Origin: DASQJJ01 sp964598355
GTDB lineage: Bacteria; Patescibacteriota; Microgenomatia; Levybacterales; UBA12049
Direction of reading: 5' to 3'
Assembly (NCBI GenBank): GCA_964598355.1
Contig: CAZRBN010000048.1
Span: forward strand, 1 to 10,571
Length of the DNA stretch: 10,571 bases
The notes beneath the pieces were generated by a model. The model saw nothing but the letters and a program-made list of their open reading frames with translations. It was not told the DNA's origin and ran no database searches. The translations under genes were made by a program, and so were the position numbers. Position 1 is the first letter of the stretch. Each line of letters begins with the position of its first letter. Shown one piece after another: positions 1 through 5,360 of the stretch.

Positions 1-1
1 G

Positions 2-547
2 GAAAACGGAAACCAGGTCCATGCAGTTTCTCTTGAAAAATCCAAAAAGTATGTTGGAGGGACACCACTTCATGAAGGAATACATGCAGGCTTAGGTTAC
101 GTAGAAGGCGTTTATGTGAAGCGAGCAAGCAAGAGACCTGGACCAGGATATAAGGGGATTACGGAATTTGATCGTGGTAACGCAGTTGCTGCTATGGGTC
201 CTCATGCTCATGGATGTGATGGAACAAGTTGGGATGTATACATAACAGAAGCAAGTGGTCATAACGCCTCTGCTGCAGCTGCAACAGCACGTGCTTTGAT
301 TGGAATTCATTGGGAAGGAATCCAAGAGGTTGCTGCAGCAATTGATGAACATGGAGAGATAGGACATGAAGAAGTTGCAAGATCAATGGAAAGGGGTAGA
401 AGACAAAAAATGGGAATAACGGACGCAGTGGTAGTACTTAAAAACCGGGATGGAAAAGAAGAGAAAAGGAAAATAGAAGCACATCAAGGGAAAGTTATGG
501 TTCCAGGTGAATGGGTGGAATTAAGTCAACTTCCAAAAGCAGCCTAA
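2..547 (+). CDS. M41-like (FtsH peptidase-like) zinc metallopeptidase domain protein, 5' end outside window
   Basis: The reading frame is open from base 2, so the gene enters from the left and only the last 181 residues are visible. The frame contains the zinc-metallopeptidase motif HEGIH (bases 71-85), followed by AGLGYVEG. After this come a PGPGYKGITEF segment, a Gly/Ala-rich GPHAHGCDGTSWD segment and an Ala-rich helix. This order (HExxHA, a PG..G.T strand, then an Asp before a long helix) resembles the M41 peptidase domain of FtsH, in which two His and a later Asp bind zinc. An Asp in GCDGTSWD could be the third ligand (inference). No AAA+ domain is visible in this part. A GTG start at 116 would cut off the HExxH motif and is rejected. 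The gene converges with the next one, leaving 3 bp between stop codons. It could be another gluzincin family; the metallopeptidase call is firmer than the M41 assignment. Confidence 0.6.
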   Translation, partial: ENGNQVHAVSLEKSKKYVGGTPLHEGIHAGLGYVEGVYVKRASKRPGPGYKGITEFDRGNAVAAMGPHAHGCDGTSWDVYITEASGHNASAAAATARALIGIHWEGIQEVAAAIDEHGEIGHEEVARSMERGRRQKMGITDAVVVLKNRDGKEEKRKIEAHQGKVMVPGEWVELSQLPKAA

Positions 548-550
548 AGA

Positions 551-1045
551 CTATTCACCAATAATGGGAAGCTCAATCATACGCATTCTTCGTACGTTGT
601 TTCCCTGTAAATTTAATAAATCTAAGTAATCATTCAGAGTATCATCTGTTAGCTCAAAATAGCCGTCTCTTCGTAGTCTATCTTTGAGAGTATGGTTAGC
701 GTTGGCAACTGGAGCATCATAAGCAGTTCCATTTTTATCTTCAAATTGGCAAAAAGTAAGATCAACGCCAAAATTTTCAATAACTGCTAACACATGCCAA
801 AGAGTAACCATTGCTCCACGTCTTTCTTGTAACTCATCAACAAAAAGTGTGTATCCTGTGAGCCCTTGTTTTCTTGCTTCTTCGAGAATATCAAGACTAA
901 CTGAATCACAATCTCCCTTTCTTTCTCCTGGCATTCGTGTATTGGGACCTGTCTCAGAATATCTATTTGTTTCAACAGTGCGAATAACCTGTTGAAGTTT
1001 TTTTTCAACAAGAGGAGCTTTCCCATCAATTTCCTTACGTCCCAT
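551..1045 (-). CDS. Hypothetical protein, possible transglutaminase-like cysteine protein
   Basis: This 164-residue protein has no signal peptide or membrane segment, so it is probably cytoplasmic. I do not recognise the family with certainty. A GDCDS segment puts Cys46 at the start of a predicted helix (SLDILEEARKQGL). It is followed by a strand, a TLWHVLAVIENFG segment with His84, and CQFEDKNG with Asp103 (Asp110 lies nearby). Cys at a helix start, then His and Asp on strands, is the order of the transglutaminase-like superfamily, but this is inference from spacing alone. The ATG at 1045 is supported by an extended -10 box (TGGTACAAT on the minus strand) ending 7 nt upstream, which predicts a leaderless mRNA. 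There is no Shine-Dalgarno sequence. The stop is TAG, 3 bp from the stop of the convergent peptidase gene. Confidence 0.7.
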   Translation of the reverse strand: MGRKEIDGKAPLVEKKLQQVIRTVETNRYSETGPNTRMPGERKGDCDSVSLDILEEARKQGLTGYTLFVDELQERRGAMVTLWHVLAVIENFGVDLTFCQFEDKNGTAYDAPVANANHTLKDRLRRDGYFELTDDTLNDYLDLLNLQGNNVRRMRMIELPIIGE

Positions 1046-1061
1046 AGGAGGGATTGTACCA
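1046..1061 (-). promoter_or_regulatory. Extended -10 promoter for the 551-1045 gene
   Basis: On the minus strand TGG-TACAAT (TACAAT at 1058-1053) is an extended -10 element with one mismatch to TATAAT. Seven nucleotides separate it from the ATG, so transcription should begin at or next to the start codon. No convincing -35 box is seen, which is normal for extended -10 promoters. Confidence 0.55.
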
Positions 1062-1089
1062 CAACTAGCAAGAAAAACGCCATTAACTT

Positions 1090-1668
1090 TTATTCGTGTC
1101 TCTTATTCCAATTGTAGTCCTGTATATTTGGGACACTTTTATAGACACTTTCCCAATCATGAGCAATTAGCATTTGTGCTTGCTCAAGGCTCATGCTTCC
1201 TTTACACACCATATCATGCAGATAATTTTCCACTAAATCTTTTTCATGAAAGCCAGGTGTTGGAGAAGCAGCTTCCGGCCATAAATTAGCAATATCATTT
1301 GACCCACCTAATTCAAGACTTATTAAATGGTCTACTTCATATTCACCTCTACTGTGGTGGGTAATACCATATTCACTGTATACGAGCTTTTTTGTTTCAG
1401 CAGTGACATTTCGTACCGATGCGCTATAGCCTGGCGTACAGACCTGCTCCTTGGTAGCGCTTGAGGAAATTGCACCAGGTGTACAGGATGAGTCAGGCAT
1501 ACCGTTGAGGGATATGCAATCTGCTGATTTAGTTTGCTCGCCCAAAACAGGTGTTACTGAAAGAGTGTTTAGAGATGGAGAAGATGGTTGGACAGTATGG
1601 GTATACCAGTAAAAAGCAATGCAAAGACTAAAAAAAAGAAAAGAAAGAAGATGCAGTTTCTTTTGCAT
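1090..1668 (-). CDS. Secreted or membrane-anchored HNH nuclease
   Basis: This is a 192-residue protein. A basic N-terminus (MQKK) and a hydrophobic stretch at about residues 5-22 indicate a signal peptide or single membrane anchor with the rest outside the cell. Two short cysteine motifs, CTPGA (62-66) and CTPGY (77-81), precede the nuclease core. The core reads EYEVDHLISLELGGSND (109-125) and then IANLWPEA, which is the beta-beta-alpha-metal HNH pattern with Asp113-His114, Asn124/Asn128 and a later FHEKD (His141, Lys143). Proteins with YEVDHLIPLELGGSN..NLWPE are a recognisable exported HNH group in bacteria. I chose the ATG at 1668 over an in-frame TTG at 1686 because a TATAAT box ends 9 nt before it and the TTG would lie upstream of that box. 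A role in degrading extracellular DNA for nucleotide supply or competition is inference. Confidence 0.8.
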   Translation of the reverse strand: MQKKLHLLSFLFFSLCIAFYWYTHTVQPSSPSLNTLSVTPVLGEQTKSADCISLNGMPDSSCTPGAISSSATKEQVCTPGYSASVRNVTAETKKLVYSEYGITHHSRGEYEVDHLISLELGGSNDIANLWPEAASPTPGFHEKDLVENYLHDMVCKGSMSLEQAQMLIAHDWESVYKSVPNIQDYNWNKRHE

Positions 1669-1677
1669 ACATCTATT

Positions 1678-1683
1678 ATTATA
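1678..1683 (-). promoter_or_regulatory. -10 box (TATAAT) for the secreted HNH gene
   Basis: A perfect TATAAT on the minus strand lies 9 nt before the ATG at 1668, predicting a leader of only a few nucleotides. The hexamer 17 bp further upstream (GTAAGG) is a poor -35 box. Confidence 0.55.
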
Positions 1684-1750
1684 CAAAAATGTTGTAAATT
1701 CCTTACGTATTTATCAATAGTGTTTTATCTTTTTCTTCTACAGTTTTTTT

Positions 1751-2302
1751 GTGAGTAAAAAGTTGGATGGTTTGAATGTTGCCATTATTGCCACAGATGA
1801 TTTTGAAGAAGTAGAGCTATTGGAACCAAAAAAGGCTTTGGAAGATGCAGGAGCAGCAGTGAGTGTTATTGCTCCTCATAATGGAGAAATTCAGGCGATG
1901 AGGCATGATGAAAAAGGACAAAAGGTGAGTGTGGATATGACTCTAGATAGTGCTGATCCAGATGGGTTTGATGCTGTCATGTTGCCAGGCGGTGCGCTGA
2001 ATGCTGATGCCTTGCGAGTTAATGAAGAAGCTCAGGAATTTGTTGAAGCAATGGATGATGAAGGCAAACCCATTGCATTTATTTGTCATGCACCATGGCT
2101 TTTGGTGTCAGCGGATTTAGTAGATGGACGGAGACTGACCAGTTATTTTACTATTCAGGGTGATATAGAGAATGCAGGGGGAGATTGGGAAGACTCAGAA
2201 GTAGTAATAGATGAGAATTGGGTCAGTAGTCGTCAGCCCTCTGACATTCCAAATTTTAATAAAGCCATGATAGAGTTATTCTCCAGTTATGCACCTGGCT
2301 AA
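1751..2302 (+). CDS. DJ-1/PfpI family protein (class I glutamine amidotransferase-like fold)
   Basis: This 183-residue protein has the usual length of PfpI/YhbO-type proteins. It starts with the Rossmann-like strand NVAIIATDDFEEVELLEP, which carries the conserved acidic residues (Glu19/Glu20) that sit beside the active cysteine in this family. Then come a VSVIAPH strand, AVMLPGG and the nucleophile elbow AFICHAPW with Cys112-His113. The C-terminal region (LTSYFTIQGDIENAGG, then SSRQPSDIPNF) matches the family pattern. Members have been described as intracellular proteases, general stress proteins or protein/nucleotide deglycases; the sequence cannot decide which. The start is GTG, the first start codon of the frame. 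A weak TACAGT 6 nt upstream is the only promoter candidate and there is no Shine-Dalgarno sequence. It is transcribed away from the secreted HNH gene. Confidence 0.88.
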   Translation: MSKKLDGLNVAIIATDDFEEVELLEPKKALEDAGAAVSVIAPHNGEIQAMRHDEKGQKVSVDMTLDSADPDGFDAVMLPGGALNADALRVNEEAQEFVEAMDDEGKPIAFICHAPWLLVSADLVDGRRLTSYFTIQGDIENAGGDWEDSEVVIDENWVSSRQPSDIPNFNKAMIELFSSYAPG

Positions 2303-2342
2303 AATAGTCTTTTTAAGCAATCTTCTAACTCTTTCTTTTTTC

Positions 2343-2351
2343 TGATATACT
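2343..2351 (+). promoter_or_regulatory. Extended -10 promoter for the PD-(D/E)XK nuclease gene
   Basis: TG-A-TATACT is a good extended -10 element. It ends 8 nt before the ATG at 2360, so the mRNA should be leaderless or nearly so. No clear -35 box is present. Confidence 0.55.
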
Positions 2352-2359
2352 AAGGCTAG

Positions 2360-3241
2360 ATGCAAACAAAAAAGACTCATCCTCTTTGGATCTCCCATTC
2401 ATCAATCGGCGATTTTCTAGCATGTCCTCGGGCATACTACATAAAGCATGTATACAAAGATCCAAAGACAAATAACAAGGTAACTCTTATTAATCCTGCT
2501 CTTGCTTTAGGACAAATGGTTCATCAAGTGCTGGAAGCTCTTTCTATTGTCAAAGCAGAAGACAGACTCAAAGAACCTCTTATTGAGCAATACAATAAAG
2601 CCTGGCTTTCTATTACTGGTGAATTAGGAGGATTTAGTAGTCCAGAGCAGGAATTGGAATATAAAAATAGGGGAGCAATTATGATAAATAGGGTGATGTT
2701 TCATCCAGGACCAATTGTGAATAAAGCAATTAAGCTGGTCTCACCAGATAGTCTTCCCCCACGATTTTACCTTTCAAAAGAAGAAGACATTTTGCTGTGC
2801 GGTAAAATTGATTGGCTTGAATATCTTCCTGCAACAGACAGTGTCCACATTATTGATTTTAAAACAGGAGTAGGTGAGGAAAGGGAAGATTCTCTGCAGC
2901 TTCCTATTTATGCACTTCTCGTTAAAAATTGTCAGAATAGAGCAGTGAGCAAAATAAGTTATTGGTATTTAGAGCGCGATAATGAGCCAGTGGAAAAGCC
3001 ACTACCTGATTTGCAAAAAGCACATGACATGCTTCTTACGATTGGACTGCAAATGAAAGAAGCTCGAGCAAAAAAAGAATTTAAATGTCCTCGGGGAGGA
3101 TGTTTTGCATGCAAGCCTTTGGAAAATATTTTAAGTGGAAAAGCTAAGCTTGTTGGCACAACAGACTACCAAGATGTCTATATGTTGCCAAAGTTAGAAA
3201 ATCTTAACGAACTTCTCCATGAAGACCTCATGCCATTCTAG
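2360..3241 (+). CDS. PD-(D/E)XK nuclease, RecB/Cas4-like, with four-cysteine (probable Fe-S) set
   Basis: This 293-residue protein carries the motifs of the PD-(D/E)XK RecB-like family in order: FLACPRAYY near the N-terminus, GQMVHQVLE with His55, GKIDW with Asp151, IIDFKTG with Asp166 and Lys168, and QLPIYAL with Gln180 and Tyr184. These correspond to the metal-binding and catalytic residues and the QxxxY motif of AddB, RecB and Cas4 nucleases. Cys22 and a C-terminal C-x4-C-x2-C (Cys243, 248, 251) are placed like the four cysteines that hold a [4Fe-4S] cluster in AddB and Cas4. The protein is stand-alone: it has no helicase domain, and no cas1/cas2 or helicase gene is nearby. Its likely role is DNA end processing in repair or recombination, with defence as an alternative. 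The catalytic residues appear intact. Confidence 0.85.
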   Translation: MQTKKTHPLWISHSSIGDFLACPRAYYIKHVYKDPKTNNKVTLINPALALGQMVHQVLEALSIVKAEDRLKEPLIEQYNKAWLSITGELGGFSSPEQELEYKNRGAIMINRVMFHPGPIVNKAIKLVSPDSLPPRFYLSKEEDILLCGKIDWLEYLPATDSVHIIDFKTGVGEEREDSLQLPIYALLVKNCQNRAVSKISYWYLERDNEPVEKPLPDLQKAHDMLLTIGLQMKEARAKKEFKCPRGGCFACKPLENILSGKAKLVGTTDYQDVYMLPKLENLNELLHEDLMPF

Positions 3242-3262
3242 TACGAGTTGATGGTTAGTCGT

Positions 3263-3541
3263 TTAAGCTGTTTTTTCTTTAGAAATCTTTCTTCGTCCTA
3301 AGCTATTTGTTGCAATAATAGGGTTTATATACGAGCCATTAGGTTCCCCTCCCACTGTAAGAGAGAATCTTCCCCGCGTACTCCATTCATTTCTTCCTCG
3401 ATATTTTTTTTGACGGCCATCTTCTCCCAATAGAGGTATCACTTCTACGTTTTGATTCGTCCATACGATACCTGTTTTTTCCTTAAGACCTACAATAATC
3501 ACATTTGCTCCAGTTCTTAAAAATCTTTTTCGATCTGCCAT
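3263..3541 (-). CDS. Small basic hypothetical protein
   Basis: I do not recognise this 92-residue protein. It begins MADRKRFLRTGANVIIVG, is rich in Arg, Lys and Gly, has alternating hydrophobic stretches (NVIIVGL, TGIVWT, VEVIPLLG) that suggest a beta-rich fold, and ends in a basic tail. It has no membrane segment, cysteine cluster or nuclease motif. I chose the ATG at 3541 because a TATAAT lies 13 nt upstream on the minus strand; the longer in-frame starts (TTG 3577, ATG 3556) lie upstream of or overlap that box. It is transcribed divergently from the 78-residue orphan at 3630, and a 10-bp inverted repeat covers the shared control region. The end of the PD-(D/E)XK gene is 21 bp away, convergent. 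Confidence 0.55.
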   Translation of the reverse strand: MADRKRFLRTGANVIIVGLKEKTGIVWTNQNVEVIPLLGEDGRQKKYRGRNEWSTRGRFSLTVGGEPNGSYINPIIATNSLGRRKISKEKTA

Positions 3542-3584
3542 GGTAATTGTGAGCATTATACTGCAAGCTTTTAGCAATTACCAT
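3540..3584. repeat. 10-bp inverted repeat in divergent promoter region
   Basis: ATGGTAATTG (3540-3549) and CAATTACCAT (3575-3584) are perfect inverted copies separated by 25 bp. The left arm covers the start codon and predicted transcription start of the minus-strand gene. The spacer holds its -10 box, and the right arm sits 9 bp before the plus-strand -35 box. This is where an operator for a dimeric repressor would be expected, but that is inference. A third copy of the 10-mer lies at 3910-3919. Confidence 0.45.
3555..3560 (-). promoter_or_regulatory. -10 box (TATAAT) for the 3263-3541 gene
   Basis: A perfect TATAAT on the minus strand lies 13 nt before the ATG at 3541, giving a predicted leader of about 6 nt. 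The -35 region is weak. Confidence 0.5.
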
Positions 3585-3593
3585 TATTTTCTA

Positions 3594-3622
3594 TTGACAG
3601 GTTGTTTGAAATTGCATATATT
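3594..3622 (+). promoter_or_regulatory. Near-consensus sigma70 promoter (TTGACA-17-TATATT)
   Basis: A perfect TTGACA (3594-3599), a 17-bp spacer and TATATT (3617-3622, one mismatch) form the best promoter in the window. The -10 box ends 7 nt before the ATG at 3630, so the transcript should start at or next to the A of the start codon. Confidence 0.75.
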
Positions 3623-3629
3623 TGCCTGG

Positions 3630-3866
3630 ATGGTTGGTCGACTAGAAAAAACTATTGCCTTCTTATTGAATCCTACGGGTGCTCTCTCTTATAGAAAAAG
3701 AAATGGAGAATGGCCAGATAGATATGTTCCTGCTGGATTTACAGGAAGGCAAAGGTCATTATATATAGATAAAAGACATGATTATGGGCACACATGGGAG
3801 AGTGGGGATCGTGATTCTGCTATTTCGTTAGATGAAGTAATGGACAAAGCTCAAAGAGATCTTTAA
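3630..3866 (+). CDS. Orphan 78-residue protein with strong leaderless promoter
   Basis: I do not recognise this protein. It begins MVGRLEKTIAFLLNP, continues with an Arg/Tyr/Gly-rich middle (YRKRNGEWPDRYVPAGF) and ends in an acidic helix (SLDEVMDKAQRDL). It has no membrane segment or metal motif. The frame can be read from an ATG at 3540, but the TTGACA-17-TATATT promoter ends 7 nt before the ATG at 3630. The extra upstream codons would therefore lie outside the transcript and translate the promoter itself. The gene stands between inverted repeats and is divergent from another orphan. A small regulator, an addiction-type protein or a mobile cassette are possible, but nothing in the sequence selects one. 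Confidence 0.6.
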   Translation: MVGRLEKTIAFLLNPTGALSYRKRNGEWPDRYVPAGFTGRQRSLYIDKRHDYGHTWESGDRDSAISLDEVMDKAQRDL

Positions 3867-4115
3867 TCTAATTTTCCCCTCTTGCATTCTTCGTGAAAAA
3901 CACATAATAATGGTAATTGATGTTAGCTTATATTACTTCAATTTCTCCAATAATTTTCTTATCTTTTGATACTGGATCGCCCATTATTCTGAGTGGATGC
4001 ATACGAATAACCAACTAGTCGTATACACATTACTTTTAAGGCTTTTTGCCCCTTCTACTTCTGGCCCCCTAAAAACTTTCCACAAAACAACATACGTATA
4101 CAACAGAATTTTTGC
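3867..4115. other. Intergenic stretch without a supported gene
   Basis: These 249 bp hold the right inverted repeat (3906-3919) and, near the end, the promoter candidate of the first HNH gene. I see no RNA gene, terminator hairpin or convincing coding sequence. A 24-codon minus-strand frame (3928-4002) is too short to support. Confidence 0.5.
4097..4102 (+). promoter_or_regulatory. Possible -10 box (TATACA) for the first HNH gene
   Basis: TATACA lies 13 nt before the ATG at 4116, within CGTATACAAC, a sequence much like the one used upstream of ileS (CGTATACAAT). The -35 region is weak, so this is a tentative call. Confidence 0.35.
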
Positions 4116-4421
4116 ATGAGAGTATTCAAAGAATACGATCCAAGGGATTTTCCGTTAAAAGTGAAACGCCAATTGCATAAAGAGCATGGAGGATGTTGTG
4201 CTTACTGTGGAGAAAAAACCAATGAATATCGTAGAGTAACAATTCATCATAAAACTCCACGATCCATGGGAGGTTTGGGAAGTAAAGAAAATGGGGTACC
4301 TCTTTGTAAGCCTGGGTGTCATGATTTTTTTGATGCTTTGGCTCAGGAAAATGGCGTTACTTATGATGAATATGTTGCAGAAACAGAAAAACTGAGAAGA
4401 AAGGATCGGCGAGCAAGTTAA
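4116..4421 (+). CDS. Small HNH endonuclease-type protein (first of three)
   Basis: This is a 101-residue protein. A basic N-terminal helix (LKVKRQLHKEHGG) leads into CAYCG (Cys28, Cys31), TIHHKTPRSMGG with the catalytic-type His44-His45, Asn59, and LCKPGCHDFFD with Cys64, Cys68 and His69. This is the classical HNH beta-beta-alpha-metal layout with a four-cysteine zinc site, and all expected residues are present. The protein is little more than the nuclease domain plus a charged C-terminal helix, as in many stand-alone HNH proteins of phages and small-genome bacteria. It probably acts on DNA in the cytoplasm, target unknown. The next HNH gene follows 6 bp after its stop and is probably cotranscribed. 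No methyltransferase or specificity subunit is nearby, so a classical restriction system is not supported. Confidence 0.82.
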   Translation: MRVFKEYDPRDFPLKVKRQLHKEHGGCCAYCGEKTNEYRRVTIHHKTPRSMGGLGSKENGVPLCKPGCHDFFDALAQENGVTYDEYVAETEKLRRKDRRAS

Positions 4422-4427
4422 GTGTAT

Positions 4428-4874
4428 ATGATTGAAATATTGCAATCTGTGGATGGCCAAGAGGTCGAAGAACAACTTAGGTATATTGCCCAAGTTCAGC
4501 GTCGCAATGATCATGTACGACGAGGTAAAAAAGACCCAACTGTCTATATTGATAAAGTATATTATTGCGAACATAGAGATGAAGGTGGAAATCCATGTAA
4601 TCGATTAGGAACAACAAGAGACCATATTACTCCTCGCAGTATTGCAAAAAGACTTGGGTGGACACCACAGCAAATAGGATCACCTGAAAATATTCAGCGA
4701 TTGTGCTGTCAACACCACAATGGAAGACAAGGAAAAGATAGAGATAGCGAGGCACGAAAAGAACTGCTGAAAGATCAACTAAGGGGACGAGTTAGAATGG
4801 AATATGGAGACCACAAACCGTGGATTAGAGCATACGAGAGACTGCTCTACGAAAGACGAAGGAAGGCTAGTTAG
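4428..4874 (+). CDS. HNH-type nuclease protein (second of three)
   Basis: This is a 148-residue protein. The N-terminal third is helical and charged (EVEEQLRYIAQVQRRND). The nuclease core follows: YYCEHRDEGGNPC with Cys47 and Cys57, RDHITPRSIA with Asp65-His66, SPENIQRLC with Asn88 and Cys93/94, and QHHNGRQ with His96-His97. It is an HNH fold with an enlarged first zinc loop (C-x9-C in place of CxxC) and an insert (KRLGWTPQQIG) between the His and Asn motifs. The C-terminus is very basic and would suit nucleic-acid binding. A GTG at 4422 directly after the preceding stop is an alternative start adding two codons; I prefer the ATG. It probably shares the mRNA of the first HNH gene. The two proteins are not close copies of each other. 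Confidence 0.75.
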   Translation: MIEILQSVDGQEVEEQLRYIAQVQRRNDHVRRGKKDPTVYIDKVYYCEHRDEGGNPCNRLGTTRDHITPRSIAKRLGWTPQQIGSPENIQRLCCQHHNGRQGKDRDSEARKELLKDQLRGRVRMEYGDHKPWIRAYERLLYERRRKAS

Positions 4875-4916
4875 ATAACCAAAAGGAAAATTCTTTAACA
4901 AGGTGTGTTTGTCTTG

Positions 4917-4944
4917 TTGCTTTCATACGCACTATCCATATAAT
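4917..4944 (+). promoter_or_regulatory. Promoter (TTGCTT-16-TATAAT) for the third HNH gene
   Basis: TTGCTT (4917-4922), a 16-bp spacer and a perfect TATAAT (4939-4944) are followed after six A residues by ATG at 4951. The transcript should start at the start codon. Confidence 0.6.
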
Positions 4945-4950
4945 AAAAAA

Positions 4951-5304
4951 ATGATAATTTTTGAGATAGGAAAAAAACCTCGTCAATCCATTCCTTCAGA
5001 TATTCGTGCACAAGTTATTGAACGACAACATAACATGTGCATTGTCTGTGGTGGTCCCTGTGCTGAAATTCATCATGGAAAAGCCTTCGTGAGACGCTTA
5101 CATCAGAGAGGTGAAGATCCAAATAATCTTGATGAACTAGCTGGGGCTTGTAAAAAATGCCATAAAGGACGACTTGATCCACGTGCAACTCGCAGAGGAG
5201 AAGACCTGCGTTCTGTTATGAGAGCATTAGGAATACCATTTTTAGAGAGAGTCGATAAGCAAGGAAGACCATATATTGTTCATCCCAAAACACCCGTTGT
5301 ATAG
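4951..5304 (+). CDS. Small HNH-type nuclease protein (third of three)
   Basis: This is a 117-residue protein. After a basic N-terminus and a short helix (SDIRAQVIERQHN) it has CIVCGG (Cys30, Cys33), EIHHGKAF with His41-His42, PNNLDELAGAC with Asn59 and Cys67, and KKCHKGR with Cys70 and His71. These are the residues of a zinc-supported HNH fold. A longer helix between the His and Asn motifs (VRRLHQRGEDP) distinguishes it from its two neighbours, and a basic RATRRGEDLRSVMR segment follows. The longest frame begins at GTG 4903, but its extra 16 residues (beginning MCLSCCFH) would be translated from the -35/-10 region. The TATAAT ending 6 nt before the ATG at 4951 argues for the shorter protein. 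Its own promoter means it can be expressed apart from the first two HNH genes. Confidence 0.78.
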   Translation: MIIFEIGKKPRQSIPSDIRAQVIERQHNMCIVCGGPCAEIHHGKAFVRRLHQRGEDPNNLDELAGACKKCHKGRLDPRATRRGEDLRSVMRALGIPFLERVDKQGRPYIVHPKTPVV

Positions 5305-5346
5305 GTTTTGTCTGCTTCTCGTCAAGCATATTTTTAGAAGAAATTT

Positions 5347-5352
5347 TATCCT
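5347..5352 (+). promoter_or_regulatory. Possible -10 box (TATCCT) for the 70-residue orphan
   Basis: TATCCT ends 8 nt before the GTG at 5361, the same spacing as upstream of the 2360 gene. No -35 box or extended TG is visible, so this is tentative. Confidence 0.3.
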
Positions 5353-5360
5353 AATATTCT

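Larger units (their letters stand above)
3575..3919. repeat. 14-bp perfect inverted repeats flanking a small gene cassette
   Basis: CAATTACCATTATT (3575-3588) and AATAATGGTAATTG (3906-3919) are exact reverse complements. They enclose 317 bp holding the promoter and whole coding sequence of the 78-residue orphan. TTAGC occurs at both outer edges (3571-3575 and 3923-3927), which could be a worn target duplication or chance. The layout resembles a miniature inverted-repeat element, but no transposase is visible and the repeats could instead be operators. Confidence 0.4.

Noticed and set aside
92..386. Two minus-strand open frames opposite the metallopeptidase-like gene
   Set aside because: Low-complexity Cys/Ser- and Leu/His-rich translations opposite a gene with a coherent HExxH protein; they are shadow frames.
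3928..4002. 24-codon minus-strand frame starting MHPLRIMGDPVSKDKK
   Set aside because: It reads like protein, but it is very short, has only a weak -10 candidate and no recognisable relative. It could be the tail of a decayed gene, which cannot be shown here.
4903..4950. N-terminal extension with extra cysteines on the third HNH protein
   Set aside because: It would be translated from the promoter region; the TATAAT 6 nt before ATG 4951 supports the shorter form.
4116..5304. Restriction-modification system
   Set aside because: Three HNH proteins are present but no methyltransferase or specificity gene is in the window.
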